Shown here: positions 1-5,475 of the stretch, one piece after another
Layout of the letters: every line of letters begins with the position of its first letter
How positions within the stretch are numbered: position 1 is the stretch's first letter
Assembly: GCA_016763615.1 (NCBI GenBank)
Contig: JAESTJ010000018.1
Span: 1 to 7,026, forward strand
Source of the DNA: Minisyncoccota bacterium
GTDB taxonomy: Bacteria; Patescibacteriota; Minisyncoccia; Phycocordibacterales; UBA2100
DNA: 7,026 nucleotides
Reading direction: 5' to 3'
Notes under the pieces: generated by a model
Seen by the model: only the letters and a program-made list of their open reading frames with translations
The model's database searches: none
Told to the model about the DNA's origin: nothing
Program-made: the position numbers and the translations under genes

Positions 1-203
1 ATATTCCAAGCCTTCCATACTGGACCAAAATCAACTCCGTCTGGTTGGATGCTCGTTGAAGTTCCTGCAGCAAACGCTGAGAATCCGTAAACACTCAACT
101 GCTCAGCTAAAACGCCCTTACCCCCCACTACGACTCCTAGCGCAAAAGTTACTGCAATTATCAGAGTTGTATTTATAACTGACCTAGTTGTAATCTGGGA
201 CAT
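1..203 (-). CDS. S41 family (C-terminal processing) peptidase, N-terminal fragment
   Basis: The first 67 codons of a minus-strand gene whose remainder lies beyond the left edge. The start is the ATG at 203 (MSQITTRSVINTTL...); two other ATGs just upstream (211, 219) are out of frame. Residues about 9-30 form one hydrophobic segment (LIIAVTFALGVVVGG), read as a signal anchor. The stretch after it, ending VDFGPVWKAWN, matches the region that leads into the first helix of CPR-type S41/CtpA proteases, where it typically continues as an L-DEKF-like sequence. Family knowledge: S41 proteases carry a PDZ domain and a Ser-Lys dyad and cleave C-termini of secreted or membrane-attached proteins outside the cytoplasmic membrane. 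None of those domains is in the window, so the call rests on the N-terminus only. There is no Shine-Dalgarno; a -10-like box sits 6 nt before the ATG, suggesting a leaderless message. The gene is divergent from corA. Confidence 0.6.
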   Translation of the reverse strand, partial: MSQITTRSVINTTLIIAVTFALGVVVGGKGVLAEQLSVYGFSAFAAGTSTSIQPDGVDFGPVWKAWN

Positions 204-209
204 TGAGAC

Positions 210-238
210 ATTATGACATGTGAGAAAATACTTTTCAA
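210..238 (-). promoter_or_regulatory. Promoter of the S41 peptidase gene (leaderless layout)
   Basis: Read on the minus strand, TTGAAA (238-233) is followed by a 17-nt spacer ending in TGT and then CATAAT (215-210), a good sigma70-type promoter with an extended -10. Only 6 nt separate the -10 box from the ATG at 203, so transcription would start at or within a base or two of the start codon. Pattern evidence only. Confidence 0.55.
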
Positions 239-314
239 ATCAAATACTTTTTTAGATGAACACTTGTATAGTGTGGTTATGCACTCAAACTTCTACTCTA
301 TTTTTCTCGTGCAG

Positions 315-391
315 TATACCCAGCACTAACTTTAGTGTTGTGCACTTGTGCACGTAAACTTTGTTCGACACTAAAGTTAGTGCTGGGTATA
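315..391. repeat. Perfect 24-bp inverted repeat carrying a 14-bp palindrome in each arm
   Basis: Positions 315-338 and 368-391 are exact reverse complements, separated by 29 nt. Each arm contains the smaller palindrome CACTAAAGTTAGTG or its complement (369-382 and 324-337; 6-bp half sites, 2-bp centre). The right arm ends in TATAAT at 388-393 just before corA. The left arm yields TATACT on the opposite strand (318-313), pointing at the S41 gene. The loop holds two GTGCAC copies 2 nt apart (340-345, 348-353). It is read as a regulatory site for a dimeric regulator acting on divergent promoters. It could instead be a transcribed hairpin, or a copy of a small dispersed element with terminal inverted repeats. 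No flanking target-site duplication is visible. Confidence 0.8.
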
Positions 392-393
392 AT
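365..393 (+). promoter_or_regulatory. corA promoter with palindromic operator-like spacer
   Basis: TCGACA (365-370), a 17-nt spacer and a perfect TATAAT (388-393) lie 8 nt before the corA ATG. The palindrome CACTAAAGTTAGTG (369-382) overlaps the end of the -35 box and fills most of the spacer, the usual position for a repressor operator. The expected start of transcription falls at about 400-402, so the corA mRNA would have essentially no 5' leader. Confidence 0.6.
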
Positions 394-401
394 TAGAAGT
401 A

Positions 402-1322
402 ATGTTGCACCGTCATGAGTATAAAAATCTTATTTGGGTTGATCTTGAATCCCCAACTGTTGCAGAAATGCGTGAAGTGGTAAATGAATTTGGTATTGAT
501 CAAATAGTTGCAGATGAACTTCTTTCGCCCACTCTGCGAACTCACACTGAACGTTATGATAACTATCTATATCTCGTTCTTCACTTTCCAACCCTAAAAC
601 ATCCCAAGGGTGCGGTTGTAACTCCTGAGCAGGAAGTTGATTTTATAGTCGGAAGGAATTTTATTATCACTGCACGTTATGAAGAGTTGGTAACATTCGT
701 AGAGTTTAGAAAAGTATTTGAAGTAAATGCCACTCTTAAAGAAGATCACTTTACCGATAATCCTTTTGATATTTTTCTAATGCTCGCAAAGCGACTCTAT
801 CGAACTGTTGATTCGGAAATTGATACTGTGCGAGAAACTCTAGAGTGTATAGAAAATGAAATATTCGAAGGACACGAAAAAGAAATGGTTGTCTCTCTCT
901 CAAAAGCTGGACGCGATATTCTCAATTTAAAACAAGCTCTTGACCCTCATCAAGATGTACTTAGTTCACTAACGGAACTAACCGCAGAATTTGCGGGAAA
1001 AGAGTACGTCTCCCGCGTTCGGGCAATTGAAAATAGATATTACCGTGCAAAAAAACACATCACGAGGATATGGCAAACCTTAAACGAACTCCGAGAAACG
1101 AATAACTCCCTTCTTACGACTAAGCAAAACGAGGTTATGAAAATATTTACTATCCTTGCGTTCGTAACCTTCCCACTTTCTCTTATTGCCTCTATTTTTG
1201 GAATGAATACCGTACACGTTCCTTTTATTGGAAACCCGTACGATTTTTGGATTGTGATACTAATTATGGGAATCGCTACTTTCTTTATGTTTTTGTTCTT
1301 CCGTAGTAAGAAATGGCTTTAG
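402..1322 (+). CDS. corA: CorA-family divalent cation (Mg2+/Co2+) transporter
   Basis: A 306-residue protein with the full CorA layout. Residues 1-245 are the cytoplasmic, largely helical funnel domain. The pore-lining first membrane helix (about 248-266, IFTILAFVTFPLSLIASIF) leads into the signature GMN at 267-269. A short periplasmic loop (TVHVPFIGNPYD) precedes the second membrane helix (about 282-300), and the protein ends in a short basic tail (RSKKWL), as usual. Length is normal (E. coli CorA has 316 residues). Family knowledge: CorA works as a homopentameric channel in the cytoplasmic membrane and is gated by Mg2+ bound between cytoplasmic domains. The start codon has no convincing Shine-Dalgarno but lies 8 nt after a TATAAT box, so it is probably leaderless. 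It is divergent from the S41 peptidase gene and followed 62 nt later by cysS on the same strand, which has its own -10 box. Mg2+ rather than another metal is inferred from the family. Confidence 0.93.
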   Translation: MLHRHEYKNLIWVDLESPTVAEMREVVNEFGIDQIVADELLSPTLRTHTERYDNYLYLVLHFPTLKHPKGAVVTPEQEVDFIVGRNFIITARYEELVTFVEFRKVFEVNATLKEDHFTDNPFDIFLMLAKRLYRTVDSEIDTVRETLECIENEIFEGHEKEMVVSLSKAGRDILNLKQALDPHQDVLSSLTELTAEFAGKEYVSRVRAIENRYYRAKKHITRIWQTLNELRETNNSLLTTKQNEVMKIFTILAFVTFPLSLIASIFGMNTVHVPFIGNPYDFWIVILIMGIATFFMFLFFRSKKWL

Positions 1323-1349
1323 TAGCTTAAAGAATTATCTACTTTTCTC

Positions 1350-1378
1350 TTCAGAGAGAACCAATATCGTGATATTCT
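1350..1378 (+). promoter_or_regulatory. cysS promoter (extended -10, leaderless layout)
   Basis: An extended -10 TGaTATTCT (TG at 1370-1371, hexamer 1373-1378) lies 6 nt before the cysS ATG at 1385, with a weak -35 TTCAGA (1350-1355) at 17-nt spacing. There is no Shine-Dalgarno, which fits a leaderless transcript. Confidence 0.45.
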
Positions 1379-1384
1379 AGCTCT

Positions 1385-1735
1385 ATGCAAAAGCAAAAAC
1401 AGTCACTTTTTTTCTATAATACTCTTTCTAAAGAAAAAGAAGAATTTAGGCCGCTCCGTGATGATGGAGTTCGTATGTATAGTTGTGGCCCTACCGTATA
1501 TGGCCGCGCGCACATTGGTAATATGCGTACCTACGTTCTTTCTGACCTAATTCGCCGTACTCTTGAATATAATAAACTTGTAGTGCGTCAGGTAATAAAT
1601 ATTACAGATGTAGGACACCTTACTGGTGACAATCAGGGTGATGCTGACACGGGCGAAGACAGACAAGAAAAAGCAGCAAAACTTAGTGGAGAATCTGCGC
1701 AAGACATCGCAAAAAATATACTGCCCTATTTTTGA
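1385..1735 (+). CDS. cysS: Cysteinyl-tRNA synthetase, N-terminal part (interrupted by frameshift)
   Basis: The first 116 residues of CysRS, the class I synthetase that charges tRNA-Cys. Seen here are the zinc-ligand Cys34 in YSCGPTVYG, the HIGH-type ATP motif as HIGN (43-46), the INITDVGHLTGD stretch and the conserved GDADTGEDR region leading into ESAQDIAK. The last residues, NILPYF, before the TGA at 1733-1735 do not fit the family. The normal continuation (KYTALFLSDIAKLNV) is present in the -1 frame directly downstream. Joining the two frames at the A6 run near 1711-1716 gives a CysRS of about 484 residues, close to the usual length (E. coli 461). This is therefore one gene split by a single-base shift, not a short protein. 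The enzyme is normally essential and single-copy, so the shift is most likely an assembly error at the homopolymer. Programmed -1 frameshifting or a recent mutation is possible. Confidence 0.9.
   Translation: MQKQKQSLFFYNTLSKEKEEFRPLRDDGVRMYSCGPTVYGRAHIGNMRTYVLSDLIRRTLEYNKLVVRQVINITDVGHLTGDNQGDADTGEDRQEKAAKLSGESAQDIAKNILPYF
1711..1717 (+). other. Frameshift junction in cysS: slippery A AAA AAT heptamer
   Basis: In the upstream frame the codons read gcA AAA AAT, an X XXY YYZ heptamer on which a -1 slip restores the CysRS reading (next codons TAT ACT GCC, Y-T-A). The -1 frame is open only from 1687, after a TAG at 1684, and the zero frame closes with TGA at 1733, so the crossover must lie in that roughly 48-nt window. 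One extra A in the run would equally restore a perfectly colinear AKKYTALF. I see no strong stem or pseudoknot 5-9 nt downstream, which lowers the case for programmed slippage. Confidence 0.75.
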
Positions 1736-2838
1736 GCGACATTGCAAAGCTAAATGTAAATACAAAAAATACACAATTTCCTCGTGCAACCGAGTATATT
1801 GGTGAGCAAATTGCGATGATTGATACTCTAATGCAAATTGGAAGTGCATATAAGATAAAGGACGGTGTGTATTTTGATACATCAATGTTTACAACGTATG
1901 GGGAACTCGGCGGAGTTAACGAACAAGAATTAGAAGAAGGTGCTCGTGTTGAAAAAAATGTTGAAAAACGTAATCCATCAGACTTTGCTCTGTGGAAGTT
2001 CTCGAACAAAAAGGAGAAACGACAGCAAGAATGGGATTCTCCTTGGGGAGTAGGTTTCCCTGGCTGGCACACTGAATGTTCTGCAATGAGCCGTGCACTT
2101 TTGGGAAGACAACTAGACATTCACACTGGAGGTATTGATCACATTCCAATACACCACAATAATGAAATAGCTCAGAGTGAGTCGGCGAACAAAAAAAAGT
2201 TTGTAAATTACTGGCTTCATAATGCTTTCATAAATGTGGAGAGTCGTAGAATGGGAAAATCTATTGGAAACCTCATAAATCTAGATCAAGTAATAGACCG
2301 AGGCTTTTCTCCCCTTTCATACCGCTACTGGTTACTTACTGCTCACTACAGAACTCCAGCGAATTTTACTTGGGAGGCACTCGAAGGTTCACATACGGCA
2401 CTCAAGAAGTTACATAGAATCTTTGTAGATGAACTAAGTGTGCCCAGTGGTGCAGTTGATACAGAGTATCAGCAAAAATTCCACACGTTTGTTAACGATG
2501 ACTTAGATACTCCTAAAGCAGTTGCACTACTTTGGGACTTGGTTAAGGACGATTCGATTTCTCCAGAAAGCAAGCGAGCAACTCTTTTAAACTTTGATTC
2601 TATTCTTGGCTTGGGATTAAGTGAATCTGATGAGTCGCTTACCCGTCTTTTGCGAGGAAATGCTCAAAAGTTAGAAGTTTCAAATATTCCAAAAGACCTA
2701 CAGAAGCTCGTTGATGAGAGAGAAGAAGCACGTGAAAAAAAGAATTTTGAACTCGCAGACACACTTCGTGAAAAAATAGAATCGCAGGGTTACTCTGTTG
2801 AAGATACCGACGCGGGTCCCACTTTGACTAAACTATAG
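1732..2838 (+). CDS. cysS: Cysteinyl-tRNA synthetase, C-terminal part (interrupted by frameshift)
   Basis: The remaining 368 residues of CysRS in the -1 frame. Coding similarity begins before the nominal TTG at 1732, around 1714 (KYTALF). Order: the PRATEYI segment; residues 84-119 with DFALWKF, WDSPWGVGFPGWH and TECSAMS (zinc ligand Cys116); DIHTGGIDHIPIHHNNEIAQSE (130-150) with the His and Glu zinc ligands; the ATP loop KMSKS as the variant RMGKS (173-177); and a DALR-type helical anticodon-binding domain. It ends in the typical EEREEAREKKNFELADTLR-like helix and a terminal GxTL-like strand. The TTG overlaps the upstream TGA (TTGA), so coupled reinitiation giving two subunits is formally possible. 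That would, however, cut inside the catalytic domain and drop the conserved residues just before it. Best read as the second half of one frameshifted gene. A hairpin follows the stop. Confidence 0.9.
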   Translation: MSDIAKLNVNTKNTQFPRATEYIGEQIAMIDTLMQIGSAYKIKDGVYFDTSMFTTYGELGGVNEQELEEGARVEKNVEKRNPSDFALWKFSNKKEKRQQEWDSPWGVGFPGWHTECSAMSRALLGRQLDIHTGGIDHIPIHHNNEIAQSESANKKKFVNYWLHNAFINVESRRMGKSIGNLINLDQVIDRGFSPLSYRYWLLTAHYRTPANFTWEALEGSHTALKKLHRIFVDELSVPSGAVDTEYQQKFHTFVNDDLDTPKAVALLWDLVKDDSISPESKRATLLNFDSILGLGLSESDESLTRLLRGNAQKLEVSNIPKDLQKLVDEREEAREKKNFELADTLREKIESQGYSVEDTDAGPTLTKL

Positions 2839-2842
2839 AAAC

Positions 2843-2885
2843 AGCCCAACCATATTAATTTATATAAAATTAAGAAGGTCGGGCT
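2843..2885. terminator. Hairpin between convergent cysS and the DUF3307-like gene
   Basis: AGCCCAACC (2843-2851) pairs with GGTCGGGCT (2877-2885) with one mismatch, and an inner 7-bp stem TTAATTT/AAATTAA (2855-2861 / 2867-2873) closes a 5-nt loop. It sits 4 nt after the cysS stop and 13 nt after the end of the convergent gene. Neither flank has a strong U-tract (the minus side reads GTTTCT), so it is probably a weak bidirectional terminator. Confidence 0.55.
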
Positions 2886-2898
2886 ATTGTCCTAGAGT

Positions 2899-3300
2899 CT
2901 ATCCGAAATGGAAAAGTGCAAAGGCGTTGATGCTAATATGAAGAGTATTATCGATGATGATCAGCAACCAAATCGACAAGAAAGGTGGAGTGTCTTTGCT
3001 TGCACCCGAATTCTCTTTCGCTTCTTTCCATGAGTACCACCAAGATGGTGGGGATAAAAAGTTGCGAAACCAAGCAATGCAGCGTGCAAGACGCCACCGG
3101 TCTATAACAAAATGTGTACCGGTAATAATGAGCAGAGCAATACTGTCTTGGGTTAGAAAAAGAAAAGGGATAGTGTACACAATAGAGTGAACCATCGCTG
3201 CAACATTTTTCTTTATTTTCTCATTTGCCATCCACTCGGATTGGAGAACATAGTCTCCTATGATGTGAGCAGATAACTGCTCGATTGTTGGGACAAACAT
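2899..3300 (-). CDS. DUF3307-like membrane protein
   Basis: A 133-residue protein resembling the DUF3307 family, for which no biochemical role is established. The N-terminus carries the family's HxxGDxxLQxxWM pattern (AHIIGDYVLQSEWM, residues 11-24). It continues with a hydrophobic segment (about 33-49, containing His38), a second at about 53-66 ending in THFVID (the family's HxxID-type motif), a loop rich in Trp/Ser (83-105) and a C-terminal hydrophobic segment (106-131). The conserved His and Asp residues near membrane boundaries could be functional, but no reaction is known. I chose the ATG at 3300 because GGAGG (3310-3306) lies 5 nt upstream. The in-frame TTG at 3318 would place that Shine-Dalgarno inside the gene. 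It is convergent with cysS and divergent from dnaB, so it forms its own transcription unit. Confidence 0.7.
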   Translation of the reverse strand: MFVPTIEQLSAHIIGDYVLQSEWMANEKIKKNVAAMVHSIVYTIPFLFLTQDSIALLIITGTHFVIDRWRLARCIAWFRNFLSPPSWWYSWKEAKENSGASKDTPPFLSIWLLIIIDNTLHISINAFALFHFG

Positions 3301-3478
3301 GAAGTCCTCCGTTCGCAAAATCGCTACGTAAGTGCATTGTTGACTGCGTATATATAACTACTAATTTAAAACAAAGTAAAGCAAACACTTGATTTTAGGA
3401 GAGCTGTCCCCACCTCACCCACATACCCACATACGCTGCCAATGAGGTCAAGAGCGATAACATGGTAAAATTCTGAGT
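3301..3478. promoter_or_regulatory. Divergent control region between the DUF3307-like gene and dnaB
   Basis: Holds the GGAGG Shine-Dalgarno of the minus-strand gene (3306-3310). An AT-rich TATATATA stretch (3349-3356) could supply its -10 box, with only a weak -35 (TTTACT-like) upstream. A direct duplication ACCCACAT ACCCACAT (3417-3432) and the dnaB -10 box at the right end complete it. I see no gene, no strong inverted repeat and no RNA-like fold in the rest. Confidence 0.4.
3463..3471 (+). promoter_or_regulatory. dnaB extended -10 promoter (leaderless layout)
   Basis: TGgTAAAAT (3463-3471) is an extended -10 element 7 nt before the dnaB ATG. No good -35 hexamer is visible at 16-18 nt, which an extended -10 can tolerate. 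There is no Shine-Dalgarno between it and the start codon, again suggesting a leaderless message for the dnaB-recR operon. Confidence 0.45.
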
Positions 3479-4858
3479 ATGACAGAAAGTCGTGTACCAC
3501 CACAAGATCTTGCAGCTGAGCGAGCGTTGCTTGGAGCAATAATGCTTAAACCTAACGCAATGTATGACATTGCCGACATGGTAGTTCCCGATTCTTTCTA
3601 TGCAAGTAAGCATGGCGACATATTCGATGCTATGTTCGGCCTTTTCAGTAAAGGTGAACCCATTGACCTTGTTACACTTTCAGGAAAGCTAGAATCACAG
3701 AAAAAACTTGAACAAATAGGAGGCAGAGGTTATTTATCGGAATTGGTTAACGCAGCCCCAGCTGCAACAAACGCATCCCATTATGCTCAAGTGGTCAAAG
3801 CCAAGCATGTTCACCGTGACCTCATCGAAGCAGCGGTATATATTGGCGAACTGGGTTACAAGGAGGATGTCGAAATAGATAAACTTCTCGATGAAGCACA
3901 ATCGACTGTGTTTCAAATTGCCAACACCTCCTCTTTACAAAAGTTTGTATCCATTGGAGAAGAGCTTAAAGACGCCTGGAAACGACTGGAGGCTCTTCAA
4001 GAGAATAAGGATACAATCCGAGGTATCCATACTGGATTCCGCGACCTCGATACCCTTTTGGCAGGATTCCAAAAGTCCGACCTTATCATTCTTGCTGCAC
4101 GCCCTTCTATGGGTAAAACGACTCTCGCACTGGATATTGCACGCCAAACATCTATTTCGCACGACAACGCTGTTGGCTTTTTCTCTCTTGAGATGTCCTC
4201 ACAGCAACTTACTGACCGAATGCTCGCATCAGAATCTAGCGTGAACTCATGGAAACTACGAACTGGACGTCTCTCTTCCGACGAGGAGTTTGACCGCCTT
4301 CGCAATGGTATGGACAGACTCTCTTCTGCTCCTATATATATCGACGATAAGTCCGAGCGAACTGTGCTACAGATGCGCTCTATCGCAAGAAGACTCAAAG
4401 CTGAAAAAAGCCTTTCTTTGATAGTCGTAGATTACCTGCAACTTATTGTTCCCGGTATCACACGCCAAAGTGATTCTATGGTGCAGCAAATAACTGAAAT
4501 TTCACGCTCACTTAAGGGTATGGCACGTGAACTAGACGTGCCAGTGTTAGCTCTGTCACAGCTATCTCGTGCCGTTGAGCAACGAGGTGGCACACCCCGC
4601 CTTTCTGACTTGCGTGATTCTGGTTCTATTGAACAGGACGCTGATGTGGTTATGTTCATTCACCGAGATGATAAAACGAACGAAAATTCAGACAGGCCAA
4701 ATATTGCGGACATAATGATTGAAAAGCATCGTAATGGTCCTGTGGGGCGCATTCAGTTATATTTCGATGATGAAAAGGTCGCCTTTACTACAATAGACAA
4801 AAGTGACTTTGGCGATTTCGAAGAAGCCACGACTGGGGCGCAGAAGAGTGAATTTTAA
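3479..4858 (+). CDS. dnaB: Replicative DNA helicase DnaB
   Basis: A 459-residue replicative helicase of normal length. The N-terminal DnaB domain (about 6-110) starts with the familiar PPQDLAAERALLGAIML and includes the primase-interacting helical hairpin region (GGRGYLSELVNAAPAATNASHYA). After a linker (about 150-180) comes the RecA-like ATPase: TGFRDLDTLLAGFQKSDLIILAARPSMGKTT with Walker A at 207-214 (ARPSMGKT), the FFSLEMS segment (234-240), Walker B IVVDYLQL (315-322, Asp318), a LALSQLSRAVEQR segment (357-369), the DLRDSGSIEQDAD stretch (377-389) and KHRNGPVG (416-423). The protein forms a hexameric ring that unwinds DNA 5'-3' at the replication fork in the cytoplasm. No intein interrupts the P-loop. 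The start is the ATG at 3479, 7 nt after an extended -10 box. recR follows after 2 nt, so the two are almost certainly cotranscribed. Confidence 0.97.
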   Translation: MTESRVPPQDLAAERALLGAIMLKPNAMYDIADMVVPDSFYASKHGDIFDAMFGLFSKGEPIDLVTLSGKLESQKKLEQIGGRGYLSELVNAAPAATNASHYAQVVKAKHVHRDLIEAAVYIGELGYKEDVEIDKLLDEAQSTVFQIANTSSLQKFVSIGEELKDAWKRLEALQENKDTIRGIHTGFRDLDTLLAGFQKSDLIILAARPSMGKTTLALDIARQTSISHDNAVGFFSLEMSSQQLTDRMLASESSVNSWKLRTGRLSSDEEFDRLRNGMDRLSSAPIYIDDKSERTVLQMRSIARRLKAEKSLSLIVVDYLQLIVPGITRQSDSMVQQITEISRSLKGMARELDVPVLALSQLSRAVEQRGGTPRLSDLRDSGSIEQDADVVMFIHRDDKTNENSDRPNIADIMIEKHRNGPVGRIQLYFDDEKVAFTTIDKSDFGDFEEATTGAQKSEF

Positions 4859-4860
4859 AT

Positions 4861-5463
4861 ATGTCAGATATAGACACGCTTACAGAGTTATTTATGAGGT
4901 TTCCTGGTATAGGACCACGCCAAGCAAAACGTTTTGTGTTTTTTCTGTTACGCCAAGATGCTGGCTATCGTAATGCACTGACGCGAGCTATAACTGATGT
5001 AGTTTCCAATATAAAACGATGTGAACAATGTTTACGTTTTGCTCCATTGCACGCACAAAAACCTATATGTAATTTGTGCGCCGACTCTAGCCGTGAAAAA
5101 AATCTCTTGATGGTGGTTGAAAAAGATACTGATATAGATCAAATAGAAAAGAGTGACTCATATAATGGACAGTATTTTGTTCTTGGTGGCACTCTTTCTC
5201 TAACTGGTAAAAAAGGGTTCATTCGAGAAAAAGAACTTTTTAGCCACTTTAAAAAGCAAGATTCTTTTGCCGAAATCATCCTTGCACTTTCCGCGACTCC
5301 GGATGGTGAATACACCACTGATTATCTCCAAACTAAATTTAAAGAAGATGAGCACGTAAAGGAAGCCTCTGTCACCATTCTTGGACGTGGACTTTCAACT
5401 GGTTCAGAACTCGAATACGCAGACGCAGATACGCTTACTCAGGCATTAAAAAACCGTGCGTAG
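4861..5463 (+). CDS. recR: Recombination mediator protein RecR
   Basis: A 200-residue protein of standard RecR length and order: an N-terminal helix-hairpin-helix (FPGIGPRQAKRFVFFLL, 14-30), a four-cysteine zinc finger (Cys54, Cys57, Cys70, Cys73), then a Toprim domain beginning LLMVVEKDTDIDQIEKS. The family's YxVLGGxLS motif is present as YFVLGGTLS (105-113), ALSATPDGE (142-150) stands for the ATNPTxEGE motif, and the C-terminus GRGLSTGSELEYADADTL (175-192) is canonical. RecR forms ring-like oligomers that, with RecO and RecF, load RecA on SSB-covered gaps; neither partner is in this window. It starts 2 nt after the dnaB stop with no clear Shine-Dalgarno, implying translational coupling. The stop codon lies inside the terminator hairpin. 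The pairing with dnaB links it to replication-fork maintenance, which is inference. Confidence 0.96.
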   Translation: MSDIDTLTELFMRFPGIGPRQAKRFVFFLLRQDAGYRNALTRAITDVVSNIKRCEQCLRFAPLHAQKPICNLCADSSREKNLLMVVEKDTDIDQIEKSDSYNGQYFVLGGTLSLTGKKGFIREKELFSHFKKQDSFAEIILALSATPDGEYTTDYLQTKFKEDEHVKEASVTILGRGLSTGSELEYADADTLTQALKNRA

Positions 5464-5474
5464 CACGGTTTTTT
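5448..5474. terminator. Bidirectional intrinsic terminator between recR and rplU
   Basis: AAAAAACCGTGC (5448-5459) and GCACGGTTTTTT (5463-5474) are perfect inverted repeats around a GTA loop: a GC core flanked by A-runs and T-runs on both strands, so it works in either direction. The recR stop TAG (5461-5463) is in the loop and stem, and the rplU stop begins 2 nt after the hairpin, so one compact element ends both convergent genes. Confidence 0.92.
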
Positions 5475-5475
5475 C

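Noticed and set aside
324..382. HrcA/CIRCE operator
   Set aside because: TTAGTGCTG resembles a half site only loosely; the TTAGCACTC-N9-GAGTGCTAA arrangement is absent.
1345..1360. TTCTCT/AGAGAA hairpin after corA as a terminator
   Set aside because: Only 6 bp, no GC-rich core and no following T-run; it also overlaps the -35 region of cysS.
1547..2149. Overlapping minus-strand open frames opposite cysS
   Set aside because: They span conserved CysRS coding sequence, lack initiation signals and have no recognisable motifs.
1732..2838. Separate enzyme starting at TTG 1732
   Set aside because: CysRS similarity begins upstream of the TTG in the same frame, and the fragment lacks the HIGH motif and first zinc ligand.
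2954..3190. Plus-strand 78-codon frame inside the DUF3307-like gene
   Set aside because: Antisense to a gene with a good Shine-Dalgarno and family motifs; low-information translation.
3301..3318. Upstream TTG start (3318) for the DUF3307-like gene
   Set aside because: It would place the GGAGG Shine-Dalgarno inside the coding region; the ATG at 3300 has ideal 5-nt spacing.
3417..3434. ACCCACAT tandem duplication before dnaB
   Set aside because: Just two 8-nt copies, probably chance or minor slippage; no iteron series, so not read as a replication origin or CRISPR.
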